A stretch of 35,165 bases of DNA from Rhodopirellula sp. (GTDB lineage: Bacteria; Planctomycetota; Planctomycetia; Pirellulales; Pirellulaceae): positions 1-35,165 of the forward strand of contig NZGD01000198.1 of the NCBI GenBank assembly GCA_002690925.1, given 5' to 3'. This document shows positions 1-8,939 of this stretch, one piece after another; positions within the stretch are counted from its first letter, which is position 1; each line of letters opens with the position of its first letter. The notes beneath the pieces were generated by a model. It saw only the letters and a list, made by a program, of their open reading frames with translations. It made no database searches and had not been told where the DNA came from. The position numbers and the translations under genes were made by a program.

Positions 1-253
1 ATCAACGGCAGATTTCTCGTTGGTTGCATACACATTTCTTTACTGCCTTTCCGCAGCAATGAATTTCCAGAAGCAACGTCTGCTAAAGTAATGGGAAGGG
101 AACTCAGAACGGAATGTCCAAGCACATTAAAATTTACAAGTCATCAGTGCCGAAGATTCAACGCCACATAAACGCGTCCGCAATCAAGTAATTCAGCAGC
201 AGTGACTCGATAAAAAGCACCTGACCTCAACGACCCTGCATCATTGAAAGCTA
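1..253 (+). other. Leader of the sulfatase operon
   Basis: No gene is seen in the first 253 bases. The operon promoter is expected here; I see A/T-rich patches but no convincing -35/-10 pair, and GAAAG 9-13 bases before the ATG is only a weak ribosome-binding site. Confidence 0.4.
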
Positions 254-1738
254 ATGGTAAAACAATTTCACTTCGCGGTCTTTTCATTCGTACTTGCTTG
301 CCACCTGAACTCAGCATTTGCTGACGACACGGTTACCAACAAGTCTAAAGCTGATCAACGCCCCAACATTGTGTTCTTGTTAGCAGACGATCAATGCACT
401 TACTCCATGGGTTGCTATGGCACACCAGAAGTACAAACCCCCAACATGGACAAACTAGCGCGTGACGGCATGATTTTTGATTGCCATTACGACACAACTG
501 CGATTTGCATGGCCAGTCGCGCTAACATCATGACGGGGATGTACGAATACAAGACCGGCTGTAATTTCGAGCATGGGGCATTGTTATCCGAACATTGGCA
601 CCGTTCCTATCCGATGATGTTACGTGCTGAAGGCTACCAGACAGCGTTTGCTGGCAAGTTTGGTTTTGAAGTCACGGAACAACCGGGATCAAAGGGCGAC
701 TTGCCAGTAGCCAGTTTTGACCGCTGGGGCGGAGGCCCTGGTCAGACACACTACGAAACAAAGCGCAACAAATCGATGAAGGACTACGTAAAAGACTACC
801 CCCATTCGACCGTATCCTATGGAGCCTTTGGTAGTGACTTCATCGCAGAGGCCGCCAAATCGGATCGCCCTTTTTGTTTATCAATCAGTTTCAAAGCTCC
901 GCACAAACCTGCAACACCCGACCCGCAATTCGACTCCATCTATGCGGGAAAAAAATTCACACGACCAGCAAATTATGGTCGTGATTATGGGGCTCACTTC
1001 TCACTGCAGAGTCGTGCCGGACGTCAGTTCGAGCGATTCCACAGCTGGAACTATAGCGACAAGTATGACGAAGTCATGGCAACCTACTATCAACAGATTT
1101 ACGCCATCGATGTCGCTTTGGGAATGATTCGCAAAGCAATCGATAACGCTGGCGTCAGGCAGAACACCGTAGTGATCTACACATCTGACAACGGGTTCTT
1201 CTGCGGTTCCCATGGCTACGGATCAAAGGTTTTACCTTACGAAGAATCATCTCGTGTCCCACTGATCATTTTTGACCCGCGGCACAGCAACAGTGGGAAA
1301 CAACTGCGTTGCGATTCATTGACCGGTAATGTGGATTTTGCACCCACCATTCTGAAACTCGCAGGTATCCAAGTCCCCAGAAACATGGACGGGCAGGATC
1401 TTATGGTTCTTTACAATGAACCCAAAGCAAAGATTCATGATTCACTACCCCTGATCAATGTCTGGGGTCCCAAGAAAGCACACAGTTACGCTGTCGTGAC
1501 GGACTCATGGAAATACATCTACTGGCCCTACCGCGATGACCAGATTTCTCCCACCGAAGAATTGTATGATACTCAGAATGACCCTGGTGAATTGACGGAT
1601 CTATCAGAGATTGGATCCGCTGCCGGTGACTTGATCCGCATGCGACAAGTCTACGACGAGGCAGTGAAATCTTGGCAAAGAGAGGTAGTTCCCTATCACA
1701 ACTACAGCCACTTCGGCGATCATTTCCAACGGCGATAA
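254..1738 (+). CDS. Secreted sulfatase, CxASR type
   Basis: Arylsulfatase-like hydrolase of the alkaline phosphatase superfamily, expected to cleave sulfate esters, probably on sulfated polysaccharides. Residues 1-24 form a signal peptide ending near AFA-DD. The metal-binding Asp pair is D45-D46 (LLADDQ). The formylglycine motif is C85-M-A-S-R89, with Ala where most sulfatases have Pro; both versions are accepted by formylglycine-modifying enzymes. A catalytic His-Lys follows in KAPHKPATPD, the second metal-site Asp/Asn in YTSDNG, and a Lys in YGSKVLPYEESSRVP. At 494 aa it is full length. The next sulfatase starts 3 bp after the stop, so the two are very likely co-transcribed. The substrate cannot be read from sequence. 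Family call is firm. Confidence 0.95.
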   Translation: MVKQFHFAVFSFVLACHLNSAFADDTVTNKSKADQRPNIVFLLADDQCTYSMGCYGTPEVQTPNMDKLARDGMIFDCHYDTTAICMASRANIMTGMYEYKTGCNFEHGALLSEHWHRSYPMMLRAEGYQTAFAGKFGFEVTEQPGSKGDLPVASFDRWGGGPGQTHYETKRNKSMKDYVKDYPHSTVSYGAFGSDFIAEAAKSDRPFCLSISFKAPHKPATPDPQFDSIYAGKKFTRPANYGRDYGAHFSLQSRAGRQFERFHSWNYSDKYDEVMATYYQQIYAIDVALGMIRKAIDNAGVRQNTVVIYTSDNGFFCGSHGYGSKVLPYEESSRVPLIIFDPRHSNSGKQLRCDSLTGNVDFAPTILKLAGIQVPRNMDGQDLMVLYNEPKAKIHDSLPLINVWGPKKAHSYAVVTDSWKYIYWPYRDDQISPTEELYDTQNDPGELTDLSEIGSAAGDLIRMRQVYDEAVKSWQREVVPYHNYSHFGDHFQRR

Positions 1739-1741
1739 CCC

Positions 1742-3295
1742 ATGTTCAAATTGAATTTCTGCGTTACGGCTGCTTTCATCACATTGCTGACACTTGTCAG
1801 CAATGCTCAGGCACTGGCAGACAGCCGCCCCAACGTGATAGTGATCTACACGGATGATCAAGGTTTTGGCGACGCCAGTTGCTTGAACCCTGAGGCAAAG
1901 TTCGAGACTCCCAACCTTGACCGACTCGCAACAGAAGGCATGACGTTCACAGATGCCCACTGCAGTGACACTGTCTGCACGCCAAGTCGATATGGTCTGC
2001 TGACTGGCCGGTACAGCTGGCGCACCAGCTTGAAAAAGGGAGTCTATGGGGCAGAAAAAAAATGCCTGATTGCCGATGGTCGCACCACACTGGCGAGCCT
2101 GCTGAAGCAACGCGGATACGCGACCGCGATGGTCGGCAAATGGCATCTTGGCATGGACTTCCCTGGTGATCGTGGAACAAGAGACTGGTCCAAGCCCGTA
2201 TTGGACATGCCCCTGGATAAAGGGTTTGACTATTTCTGGGGAATCCCGGCATCCATGAACTATGGTGTGCTGGCATGGTTCAATGGTCGCTACGCGAAGG
2301 TTCCCCCAACACAGTACACCCAGAAAAAACCGAACAAGATCGCTTTAGCAGACTACCGCATCATGCCGCCCTATGATCAACAACTTTCCAAGCCAGGTAC
2401 CACAAGTGACCTTGGTGTTGTCCGTGGACAGCTTGAAATTGCACCCGACTTTGTTGATTCCGAATGCCTGACGCGTTTTACCGATCAAGCAATCGAGTGG
2501 GTTCAGGGACGGGCTGAAACTGCCCGGCAAGGCGAACCCTTTTTCCTGTACCTGCCCTACACATCACCCCATAAACCCGTCATCCCCATTGACCAGTTTC
2601 GCGGTCAGAGCGAAGCCGGCGCCTATGGTGACTTCATGATGGAGACTGATTGGCACGTGGGTCGAATTCTGGACATGCTGGATCGTGAAAAACTTGCCGA
2701 AAATACAATGGTCATTTTCACGAGCGACAATGGCCCTGAGACCACATGGAAAGAGAGAGCCAAGAAGTTTTCGCACCAAAGCAACGGAATTTACAGAGAA
2801 GGCAAGCGTTCCATCTACGAGGGAGGACACCGAGTACCGATGTTCATTCGCTGGCCTGCTAAGGTCGCGCCGGCAAGCCAATGCAACCAACCTGTCTGCC
2901 AAACAGACATTCTGGCAACACTGGCAGCGATCACAGAGAATCAACTGGCAGCGAATGAAGGTGAAGACAGCTTTAGCTTTGCTCCTGTGCTGACCAACCC
3001 CAATTCAAGGATGAACAGAGGTCCCATGATCCATCACAGTGCGTCTGGCGGTTTTGCAATTCGCGACGGCGACTGGAAATTGGTGATGGAGACACCTAAA
3101 TCCAAGCGTCAACTTTACAACCTTGCCGAGGACCCCCGTGAGCAGGATGACGTGCTGCAGCAAAATCTAGACGTTGCCGAAAAACTACATAGCGAGATCA
3201 AGGAAATCGTTCTCAACGGCAGATCGACTCCAGGCAGCGCGCAAATGAACGACACACCTTGGTGGAACCACCTTATCTGGATGGAAAAATTCTAG
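1742..3295 (+). CDS. Secreted arylsulfatase A-like sulfatase, CxPSR type
   Basis: Second sulfatase of the pair, 517 aa, with a signal peptide (about residues 1-26, cleavage near ALA-DS). It carries D38-D39 (YTDDQG), the canonical formylglycine motif C79-T-P-S-R83 followed by GLLTGR, the KWHLG motif near residue 135, the catalytic His in YTSPHKP, the metal-site residues in FTSDNGPE, and a C-terminal EGGHRVPMFIRWP segment. All expected active-site residues are present, so it should be active after Cys-to-formylglycine maturation. It differs from its upstream neighbour in the maturation motif and shares little sequence outside the catalytic blocks, which suggests two substrates or linkages in one degradation pathway rather than a recent duplication. 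Confidence 0.96.
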   Translation: MFKLNFCVTAAFITLLTLVSNAQALADSRPNVIVIYTDDQGFGDASCLNPEAKFETPNLDRLATEGMTFTDAHCSDTVCTPSRYGLLTGRYSWRTSLKKGVYGAEKKCLIADGRTTLASLLKQRGYATAMVGKWHLGMDFPGDRGTRDWSKPVLDMPLDKGFDYFWGIPASMNYGVLAWFNGRYAKVPPTQYTQKKPNKIALADYRIMPPYDQQLSKPGTTSDLGVVRGQLEIAPDFVDSECLTRFTDQAIEWVQGRAETARQGEPFFLYLPYTSPHKPVIPIDQFRGQSEAGAYGDFMMETDWHVGRILDMLDREKLAENTMVIFTSDNGPETTWKERAKKFSHQSNGIYREGKRSIYEGGHRVPMFIRWPAKVAPASQCNQPVCQTDILATLAAITENQLAANEGEDSFSFAPVLTNPNSRMNRGPMIHHSASGGFAIRDGDWKLVMETPKSKRQLYNLAEDPREQDDVLQQNLDVAEKLHSEIKEIVLNGRSTPGSAQMNDTPWWNHLIWMEKF

Positions 3296-3338
3296 CAGCT
3301 TGAATCGTGTGCAGCCCGGCAACCCGCTGACGTCAAAT

Positions 3339-3689
3339 TTACAGCCCGGCTAAGAACGGCAGCCACCGTTGATACCACCTGTAGATGAGCTTACTAGCTT
3401 TCCTTTTCAGATACCACGCAAGTTGCCATGCCAACGAGATGCTCGGCACAAACACTGGCTCCTGCCGCGCGCTCCGTTTCTCTAAAGCCCTCTGGGGTAT
3501 GGTCACCTCAAGCTTAAGACCATCCTGAATTCTCAGCTAACGATCACAAGCAGGCTCTTTGATTTCAAGCAATTTAAAGATATCAAGTGCCCTCGCAACT
3601 TCACCAAGTTCCTTATCAGCTTTGCAGCATTCAGGCACATACTGACCAGCAGTCAGCAGGTCTTCTGGTATCGTGAAAACCACTTTCAT
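3339..3689 (-). pseudogene. Open frame split by one in-frame TAG (possible decayed small gene)
   Basis: Reading the minus strand from ATG at 3689, the frame is open for 50 codons (it begins MKVVFTIPEDLLTAGQYVPE), meets TAG at 3539-3537, and then continues in the same frame for 65 more codons to TAA at 3341-3339. The second half starts LRIQDGLKLEVTIPQRALEK and ends with an aromatic, basic segment (YLKRKASKLIYRWYQRW). Without the TAG it would be a protein of about 116 aa. A second ATG at 3723 in another frame reads MASKQIVIRLPDE before stopping, so there may also be a frameshift near the start. I do not recognise the family, and no good ribosome-binding site is visible. It could be chance; the continuation in frame is the only evidence for a former gene. 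Confidence 0.3.
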
Positions 3690-3748
3690 CAGGCAGGCGA
3701 ATCACGATTTGCTTACTTGCCATAGCACAATTACTGGGGGCTGTACGA

Positions 3749-4104
3749 GCTGATTACACACTCCCTACACGCTTTGTCAGGTCTGCCTACTTGAGCCACA
3801 TTGCAACCCAACCCAAAGAGAGCTCGGATGCGATGCAACTGATGGCACACCTGTTCAATAACGTGGATATTCCAACTGAAGTTGCAAAGAGCAAGACGGT
3901 AAAGAAACGGTCTCTGAGTACACCCAATGGGTCGCGAGCAAGGGTCCTTCACACCATCAATTAAGAATTACTGATTACGCTAATCGCACCAATTACATTC
4001 AAATCGATTTCAATCGCATATCCAAAACTAACAACTCCATGACTTGGCAGATTAAAGAACAATCATTTCCTTCCAACGACTTGAACTCGCAGTTAATCGA
4101 ATAG
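3749..4104 (+). pseudogene. C-terminal remnant of a choloylglycine hydrolase / penicillin V acylase-family gene, frameshifted
   Basis: Frame 1 from 3749 reads ADYTLPTRFVRSAYL and then AMQLMAHLFNNVDIPTEV. This matches the stretch around the conserved SRFVRA motif and the NxxxIP helix of linear amide C-N hydrolases (Ntn family, PF02275). At about 3890-3900 the similarity moves to another frame: GKETVSEYTQWV, then ITDYANRTNYIQIDF, ending in TAG at 4102-4104. That second part fits the family's yTqW and final beta-strand region. A single lost base near AAGAC-GGT would restore KxGKE across the junction. The N-terminal half with the nucleophile Cys is absent; unrelated sequence lies upstream. The gene is therefore both truncated and frameshifted and cannot make an active enzyme. 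Family identification comes from motif memory, not a search. Confidence 0.6.
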
Positions 4105-4283
4105 ACGACATCGGGAATGGAGCTGCAAAAAGCCCCATCATGGTTGGGGCAGACATCAACGCAGGGGATGGACTATCGAGGTCCGGCGGCCAACAGCAAA
4201 ACGACCCAGGGTCGATTCCCGTCCTATTCGTCGCAGCCTCTGTTGTAGGTTTAAGAAGCCGCAACTGTGCGAGAGTCATCTAG
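4052..4283 (+). pseudogene. Possible remnant of a PEP-CTERM-like anchored protein tail
   Basis: A plus-strand frame without an early start codon is open from after TAA at about 4051 to TAG at 4281-4283. Its end reads NDPGSIPVLFVAASVVGL and then RSRN: a Pro-Gly-Ser, a short hydrophobic stretch and a basic end, in the order of a PEP-CTERM sorting tail (usually VPEP, membrane helix, Arg cluster). The tail overlaps the last codons of the SelA-like gene on the other strand. The similarity is weak and the VPEP core is not intact. The same span is also open on the minus strand, so this may be chance. Confidence 0.2.
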
Positions 4284-5604
4284 CACTTGGCCCAGCGGTG
4301 ATGGTTCCTCCCAAGGCTTCTGCTAGCCGGCTGTCATCCGAAGCCGAAATCCATCTCAGATCGATGCAAATCGCATCCTCGTCGCACTCCACAGCGACCG
4401 CCGGCATATCGTCCATTAATTTGCTTTGCCAACTCTGAGCCTTCATCGATTCATGGGTCACACGAATCTGTCGCGAAGGAAAACGCCAACGCCCGTCTTG
4501 GATAAGTCGGGCTTCCTCCGAAGTGATTTGTACATTTCGAATGCTATCACTACCGCTCAATCTGGTAGCCAGTCGCTCGGCACGCCCGCGAAGATTTTCT
4601 TCACTCGTGCTGAGCAACGCCAAGGTTGGAATCTGATCTGGATCAGAAGCAGCCAACTCCAGGGTCATGGCCAGCATCGCCTGAGCAGCATCACCAGCTG
4701 CGATCGAAGGCCAAACCCGGGATGCTTTGATGCTGTCGATCTGTGGTTTCCGACCGATAATGATGCCACATTCGGGACCACCAAGCACGCCCTGTCCTGA
4801 CAGGATTACAAAATCCGCGCCGGCGACCAACATCGACTCAGCCGAAGGAATCTCAGTCGCTCCGGATGCATCGGATTCAGCTTGCCCTAGTGTTGCCACC
4901 GGCAAAATCACTGCTTGCATCGCATCTCGACCGGTCAGTTCCAGTAACTCCAACGGTTGCTCGCCAACATCAGCCATGACCACGCAAAAGGAATCCAGCC
5001 CATCGAAATCTTGGGGCAGGATATTGTCGCGACTACCGACTTCCTGGATCACCGGCAAAAACATTCCGAAAGCGTCAGGCAATGCTCTTCCATTAGGCAA
5101 GCGGACTGCCTGAGACCGATGCACAACCAACTGCCGCTCATCAACCAGCAGCGCTAACCCAGTGAGTGCAGAAGAGAAGTTTGATGTCACGGCAATCGAA
5201 TAATCTCCACCGGCCGGCAGCAGACGTTGCAACCTGCGTGACAACCGCTCGTCCATCGACACTCCTGTGACACTATCGCCCAAGAGCAGTTCATTGCCTG
5301 CTTCACTCACCTGAGTCGCCAGTGGAACTCCTGTTCCGTGTTCATTCATGAGCACACCACTACCGTTGAGCAGCGGCACCGCCAAGGTCGTGTGCTTTCG
5401 CGACCATCGCTCCACAGTCTTTTTGCTGACCTCCGCAGTCCGCATCATGGCGTCAATACTCTTCGCCGCCGTTTGTGGCAGATCCTGTAGGATCTCCGTT
5501 GCCTGATTTTTTATTTTTTCAATGGTTTCAGGCTCGCTTGCCTTTCTGGCTACATCGGTAATGCCGCGTCGCAAAAGCTCAATCGTCCAAGGTGGTAACG
5601 CCAT
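4276..5604 (-). CDS. SelA-like fold-type I PLP-family protein lacking the PLP lysine
   Basis: 442 aa protein resembling bacterial L-seryl-tRNA(Sec) selenium transferase (SelA) along its length: an N-terminal helical part, a VTSNFSSALTGLALL segment that parallels the VNNNAAAVLL region of SelA, and the core FVILSGQGVLGGPECGIIIG, which parallels SFSGDKLLGGPQAGIIVG of E. coli SelA. The lysine that forms the PLP Schiff base in GDK is Gly272 here (S269-G-Q-G272), so normal SelA chemistry is not expected. No SelB and no convincing tRNA(Sec) gene is in the window. It may be a SelA paralogue with a binding or structural role, or a changed enzyme. The start at 5604 lacks a clear ribosome-binding site. 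Family assignment is fairly good; the function is unknown. Confidence 0.75.
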   Translation of the reverse strand: MALPPWTIELLRRGITDVARKASEPETIEKIKNQATEILQDLPQTAAKSIDAMMRTAEVSKKTVERWSRKHTTLAVPLLNGSGVLMNEHGTGVPLATQVSEAGNELLLGDSVTGVSMDERLSRRLQRLLPAGGDYSIAVTSNFSSALTGLALLVDERQLVVHRSQAVRLPNGRALPDAFGMFLPVIQEVGSRDNILPQDFDGLDSFCVVMADVGEQPLELLELTGRDAMQAVILPVATLGQAESDASGATEIPSAESMLVAGADFVILSGQGVLGGPECGIIIGRKPQIDSIKASRVWPSIAAGDAAQAMLAMTLELAASDPDQIPTLALLSTSEENLRGRAERLATRLSGSDSIRNVQITSEEARLIQDGRWRFPSRQIRVTHESMKAQSWQSKLMDDMPAVAVECDEDAICIDLRWISASDDSRLAEALGGTITAGPSAR

Positions 5605-5643
5605 CTGGCTCGCCTGTGGCAGGAGATGAATAAGTCGTAAAAA

Positions 5644-5662
5644 GTTCTAAATGTTCTAAATG
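5644..5662. repeat. Tandem 9-bp direct repeat
   Basis: GTTCTAAAT occurs twice head to tail, just upstream of the start of the SelA-like gene. It could be a protein-binding site or simple slippage; nothing else supports a role. Confidence 0.5.
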
Positions 5663-5707
5663 TCCGCTCCTAGGATAATCACTATTGAGCTGTTGCGTGA
5701 CAAGCCT

Positions 5708-5893
5708 CTAATTGCAACGTTCAAGTGATGTCTCGACTGATGACTGATTCCCCCTCGTTCCGTGGCAACCTGCCCATTCTCCCCCCGCATGCTCCCTCCC
5801 CAGCCCTCCCAATGCTCCCTCTTCAGCCACCAAACCCGCGGCGCTGACCAAATCCAACGCAAGAACCAGCAGGGTGGCTAATATGGGTATCAT
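5708..5893 (-). CDS. Possible small secreted protein (61 aa)
   Basis: The N-terminus MIPILATLLVLALDLVSAAG looks like a short signal peptide or membrane anchor, followed by a Gly/Glu-rich tail from the G-rich DNA strand. An AGGA lies about 14 bases before the ATG, too far for a strong ribosome-binding site. It points the same way as the SelA-like gene and would be in its leader if co-transcribed. The odd composition of the DNA makes an accidental ORF quite possible. Confidence 0.25.
   Translation of the reverse strand: MIPILATLLVLALDLVSAAGLVAEEGALGGLGREHAGGEWAGCHGTRGNQSSVETSLERCN
5794..5810 (-). promoter_or_regulatory. G-quadruplex motif on the minus strand
   Basis: The plus strand has four C-runs of 3-4 separated by 1-2 bases (CCC-T-CCCC-AG-CCC-T-CCC), with a further C6 at 5781-5786. 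On the minus strand this is a textbook G3+ four-run motif with very short loops. If the SelA-like mRNA starts upstream of it, the quadruplex would form in that RNA leader. Confidence 0.5.
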
Positions 5894-6046
5894 GGCGTTT
5901 GATGTCCTAGCATGCGTCGCACTAGCCTTGTAAAAATTTCAACACAAAAAACGCAAGGTTTGCCCCCTCCATCGCCATGTCACCGCTGACGTTGCTATGC
6001 CCCTGACAACAATGCACGACCAACCATTCCCCGCATCATTGCCGAC

Positions 6047-8938
6047 ATGAAAACTGAGCATCCATTCACGGCACTTGCATGCCTTCTCGCATGTTTTCTG
6101 AGTGATTCGCATTTAGCGGCTGATGATACCGCGAGCATCGACTTCACAAGCCAGATCCGGCCGATTCTGCGTGATCACTGCCTTGACTGCCACGGAGGCG
6201 TCAAACAAGCGGCGGACCTTTCCTTCATTCATCGTGATGCCGCTCTGGAGGTCATCGAAGCCGGTAAACCTGACCAGTCAGTGTTGCTTGACAGAGTATT
6301 GTCAAAGGATGCCGACGAAATGATGCCTCCGCCAGAGCATGGATCACCACTGACTGACGAAGAGATTAGGTTACTGACGCAGTGGATCGAACAGGGTGCA
6401 TCCTGGGAACAACCCTGGGCGTACCAACCACCGTTAGTTCCCAACCCACCGCGCGTATCGACAGCCCAATGGTGCAGGCAACCACTCGATCCCTTTGTAC
6501 TGGCAAGGCTCGACGATAAACGGATCACTCCAGCACCAGAAGCACCACCCGCTCAATGGCTGCGTCGTGCGACGCTTGACCTAACTGGCTTGCCACCGAC
6601 GCCTGAGCAAATACAAAACTTTCGAAAATCTGTTGAAAACAATGGTGAGGATGCGTACGCAAGCACTGTCAATGATCTCCTGAAGTCACCTGACTACGGC
6701 GAACGCTGGGCATCGGTATGGCTGGATCAAGTTCGATATGCCGATTCACGTGGTCTTGGTGCAGATGGGCGTCGCGAAATATGGAAATACCGAGACTGGG
6801 TGATTGATGCAATCAACGACGACATGCCATTCAATGAATTCACAGTCAAGCAAATCGCTGGTGACTTGCTACCTTCGCCCACAATTGATGATCGCGTGGC
6901 AACGGCAGTGCACCGGTTGACGCAAACCAACGAAGAAGGTGGAACCGATGACGAAGAATTCCGGATCAACGCAGTGCTGGATCGGGTCAATACAGTTTGG
7001 CAAACATGGCAGGGCGTTACTTTCGGCTGCGTGCAGTGCCACGCTCATCCGTACGATCCGTTGAAACATGAAGATTTCTATCGGTTCGCTGCCTTTTTCA
7101 ATAACACGGCAGATTGCGACTTGAACTCAGAACTTCCGTTATTGGCCGTCCCACTCGATCCAGCTGATAACGCCAAGGCCAGCATCTTGGACCAGGAAAT
7201 CCAAACGCTACAGCAGTCAATCTGGGAACGTGAATCCAAGTTATTGGACGCGTCTGAAGCCAAGTGGCAATTCATCACGTCGATGACCGCTTCCGCCAGC
7301 AAGTCAACCGAAATTGCAGTCGAGCAACGGCAAGGACGAGCAGAATACTACACGGTCGACACACTCTCGTCGAACACTGAGATTGCACTCGAAATACCAT
7401 TGCAAACAACGCTGAAGCGACTGACAGCAATACGAATCACTATCGCTCCGAGGACGCCAGCAACAGCCAAAATGGACTCTGAGTGGGGCTTTGTGTTATC
7501 TCATGTGCAGGCCACCTTGAAGAACACGAACGGCGATGCGCAGCCACTGATCTTTACGCGAGTCATTGGTGACGAGGCGACTCCGTTCAAAAATCCGGAC
7601 GACAGCCTGAATGACAAAACAAACAATGGCTTTGCAGCTTACAGCCGCATCCACTATCCCCGCACCGCAGTTTTCGTTCTGGAGTCTGATTTCGAAGTAG
7701 CAGCAGGCAGCACATTGAAAATCAAAATCCGAAATGGGGTCACGGAACTCGGCGCATTCCCACTGATTGCAAAACGCGGCTATCTAGCCGTTAGCCAAGA
7801 GCCCATTTTCAAGCCGTTACTCAGTGCTCGAAAACTGTTATCTGACAAAGAGCGATTGAACACCTTGCGAGCGGAACGTGCATCCATTCCCAGCAGCAGA
7901 ATTCCGATCATTCAGGAGCGTCCGTCACACCTAAAGCGTCCGACCCACGTTTTCACGAGAGGCCTATTCTTGACGAAAGGTGAGGAGGTTCAGCCTGGCG
8001 TTCCCGCTGCTCTGCCTCCTCTTCCGCAACCATTCAGTGATACAGCTGAACGTAACATGCCAGCAAGCCGCCTTGAGCTGGCTGACTGGTTGGTCAACGG
8101 CGACAACCCACTCACAGCCCGAGTGACAGTCAATCGTGTTTGGGCGAGACTGTTTGGAACGGGAATTGTCGCAACTGAGGAGGACTTTGGGTCAAGCGGT
8201 GAACCACCATCACATCCTGAATTGCTTGATCAACTCGCTCTCCAATTTCAAAACGACTTTCATTGGAGCTTGAAGGAACTCATAAGAACAATTGTCTTGT
8301 CCAGCACCTACCGTCAGGATAGCAAGATGCGTTCTGACTTACTGGAAGCGGATGCCGGCAATCGCCTATTGGCTCGAGGCCCCCGTTTTCGCATGCCAGC
8401 CGAGATGATTCGTGACAATGCCCTTTTTGTCTCAGGACTTCTGTCTTCTCAAATGCATGGGCCCCCCGTTCACCCTCCGATCCCCGGGGGCATATGGAAA
8501 CCATTTCAAGGCGGCGACAAGTGGAAGACACCCGAAATCGGAGATCCGAATCGTTATCGCAAGTCGATCTACACGTACACCAAACGCAGCATCCCGTTTC
8601 CCATGTTTGCGGCGTTCGATGCACCATCGCGAGAATTCTGCGCACCACGACGATTACGTTCAAACACGCCACTACAAGCATTGATGACATTGAATGACGT
8701 GACCTTCGTCGAGTGCAGCAAGGCTCTGGCGAAAAAGCTGTTGGTCTCCAACACCGACCTTGAATCACAACTGCGTTACGGGTTCTTATCCGTGACTTCT
8801 CGCCAACCAAGCCAGCCCGAGCTAACAGCACTCAGGACTCTATACAAAAACTGCAGGCAGCAACAAAGCAATGAACTCGATTCAATGACCGCCGTGGCAA
8901 GTGTTCTTCTGAATCTCGACGAAATCATGAGCAAATAA
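6047..8938 (+). CDS. PSD1 protein: planctomycete cytochrome c domain + DUF1549 + DUF1553
   Basis: 963 aa exported protein with a signal peptide (residues 1-25, cleavage near LAA-DD). A planctomycete-type cytochrome c domain follows, with heme motif C45-L-D-C48-H49. DUF1549 covers about residues 150-360 and contains a second CxxCH (C328-V-Q-C331-H332, then AHPYDP). The middle is probably a beta-rich insert, and DUF1553 occupies about 670-940 (the [20 protein letters not shown] region and the [17 protein letters not shown] block). These proteins are planctomycete hallmarks, usually paired with a DUF1501 protein as here (1 base between stop and next ATG). The biochemical role is not established; covalent heme and a redox or polysaccharide-related periplasmic role are the usual suggestions. 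Family call is firm. Confidence 0.95.
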   Translation: MKTEHPFTALACLLACFLSDSHLAADDTASIDFTSQIRPILRDHCLDCHGGVKQAADLSFIHRDAALEVIEAGKPDQSVLLDRVLSKDADEMMPPPEHGSPLTDEEIRLLTQWIEQGASWEQPWAYQPPLVPNPPRVSTAQWCRQPLDPFVLARLDDKRITPAPEAPPAQWLRRATLDLTGLPPTPEQIQNFRKSVENNGEDAYASTVNDLLKSPDYGERWASVWLDQVRYADSRGLGADGRREIWKYRDWVIDAINDDMPFNEFTVKQIAGDLLPSPTIDDRVATAVHRLTQTNEEGGTDDEEFRINAVLDRVNTVWQTWQGVTFGCVQCHAHPYDPLKHEDFYRFAAFFNNTADCDLNSELPLLAVPLDPADNAKASILDQEIQTLQQSIWERESKLLDASEAKWQFITSMTASASKSTEIAVEQRQGRAEYYTVDTLSSNTEIALEIPLQTTLKRLTAIRITIAPRTPATAKMDSEWGFVLSHVQATLKNTNGDAQPLIFTRVIGDEATPFKNPDDSLNDKTNNGFAAYSRIHYPRTAVFVLESDFEVAAGSTLKIKIRNGVTELGAFPLIAKRGYLAVSQEPIFKPLLSARKLLSDKERLNTLRAERASIPSSRIPIIQERPSHLKRPTHVFTRGLFLTKGEEVQPGVPAALPPLPQPFSDTAERNMPASRLELADWLVNGDNPLTARVTVNRVWARLFGTGIVATEEDFGSSGEPPSHPELLDQLALQFQNDFHWSLKELIRTIVLSSTYRQDSKMRSDLLEADAGNRLLARGPRFRMPAEMIRDNALFVSGLLSSQMHGPPVHPPIPGGIWKPFQGGDKWKTPEIGDPNRYRKSIYTYTKRSIPFPMFAAFDAPSREFCAPRRLRSNTPLQALMTLNDVTFVECSKALAKKLLVSNTDLESQLRYGFLSVTSRQPSQPELTALRTLYKNCRQQQSNELDSMTAVASVLLNLDEIMSK

Positions 8939-8939
8939 A

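Larger units (their letters stand above)
5605..6046. other. Spacer between divergent genes; G4 motif, small repeat
   Basis: This 442-bp stretch separates the SelA-like gene (-) from the PSD1 gene (+) and should hold both promoters, though I see no clear -35/-10 pair. It contains a tandem 9-bp repeat (GTTCTAAAT twice, 5644-5661), a C-rich tract at about 5750-5820 whose minus strand has G-quadruplex potential, and one small ORF listed separately. Confidence 0.6.

Noticed and set aside
4098..4230. tRNA-like outline: CGAATAG (4098-4104) pairs with CTATTCG (4224-4230), with a T-arm-like GGGTCGATTCCC in between
   Set aside because: The span of 133 bases is too long for a tRNA, the T-loop lacks a base, and the inner hairpin loop TCATGGT has no U33 and no sensible anticodon. 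A tRNA-Sec next to the SelA-like gene would be attractive but is not supported.
4052..4279. 75-codon minus-strand ORF overlapping the SelA-like stop (ATGA overlap)
   Set aside because: Composition is not protein-like (Ser/Pro/Met scatter), no family is recognised, and the opposite strand carries the remnants described. The overlap alone is weak evidence.
8280..8831. 183-codon minus-strand ORF inside the PSD1 gene
   Set aside because: Shadow of the DUF1553 coding region, whose plus-strand product has clear family motifs.
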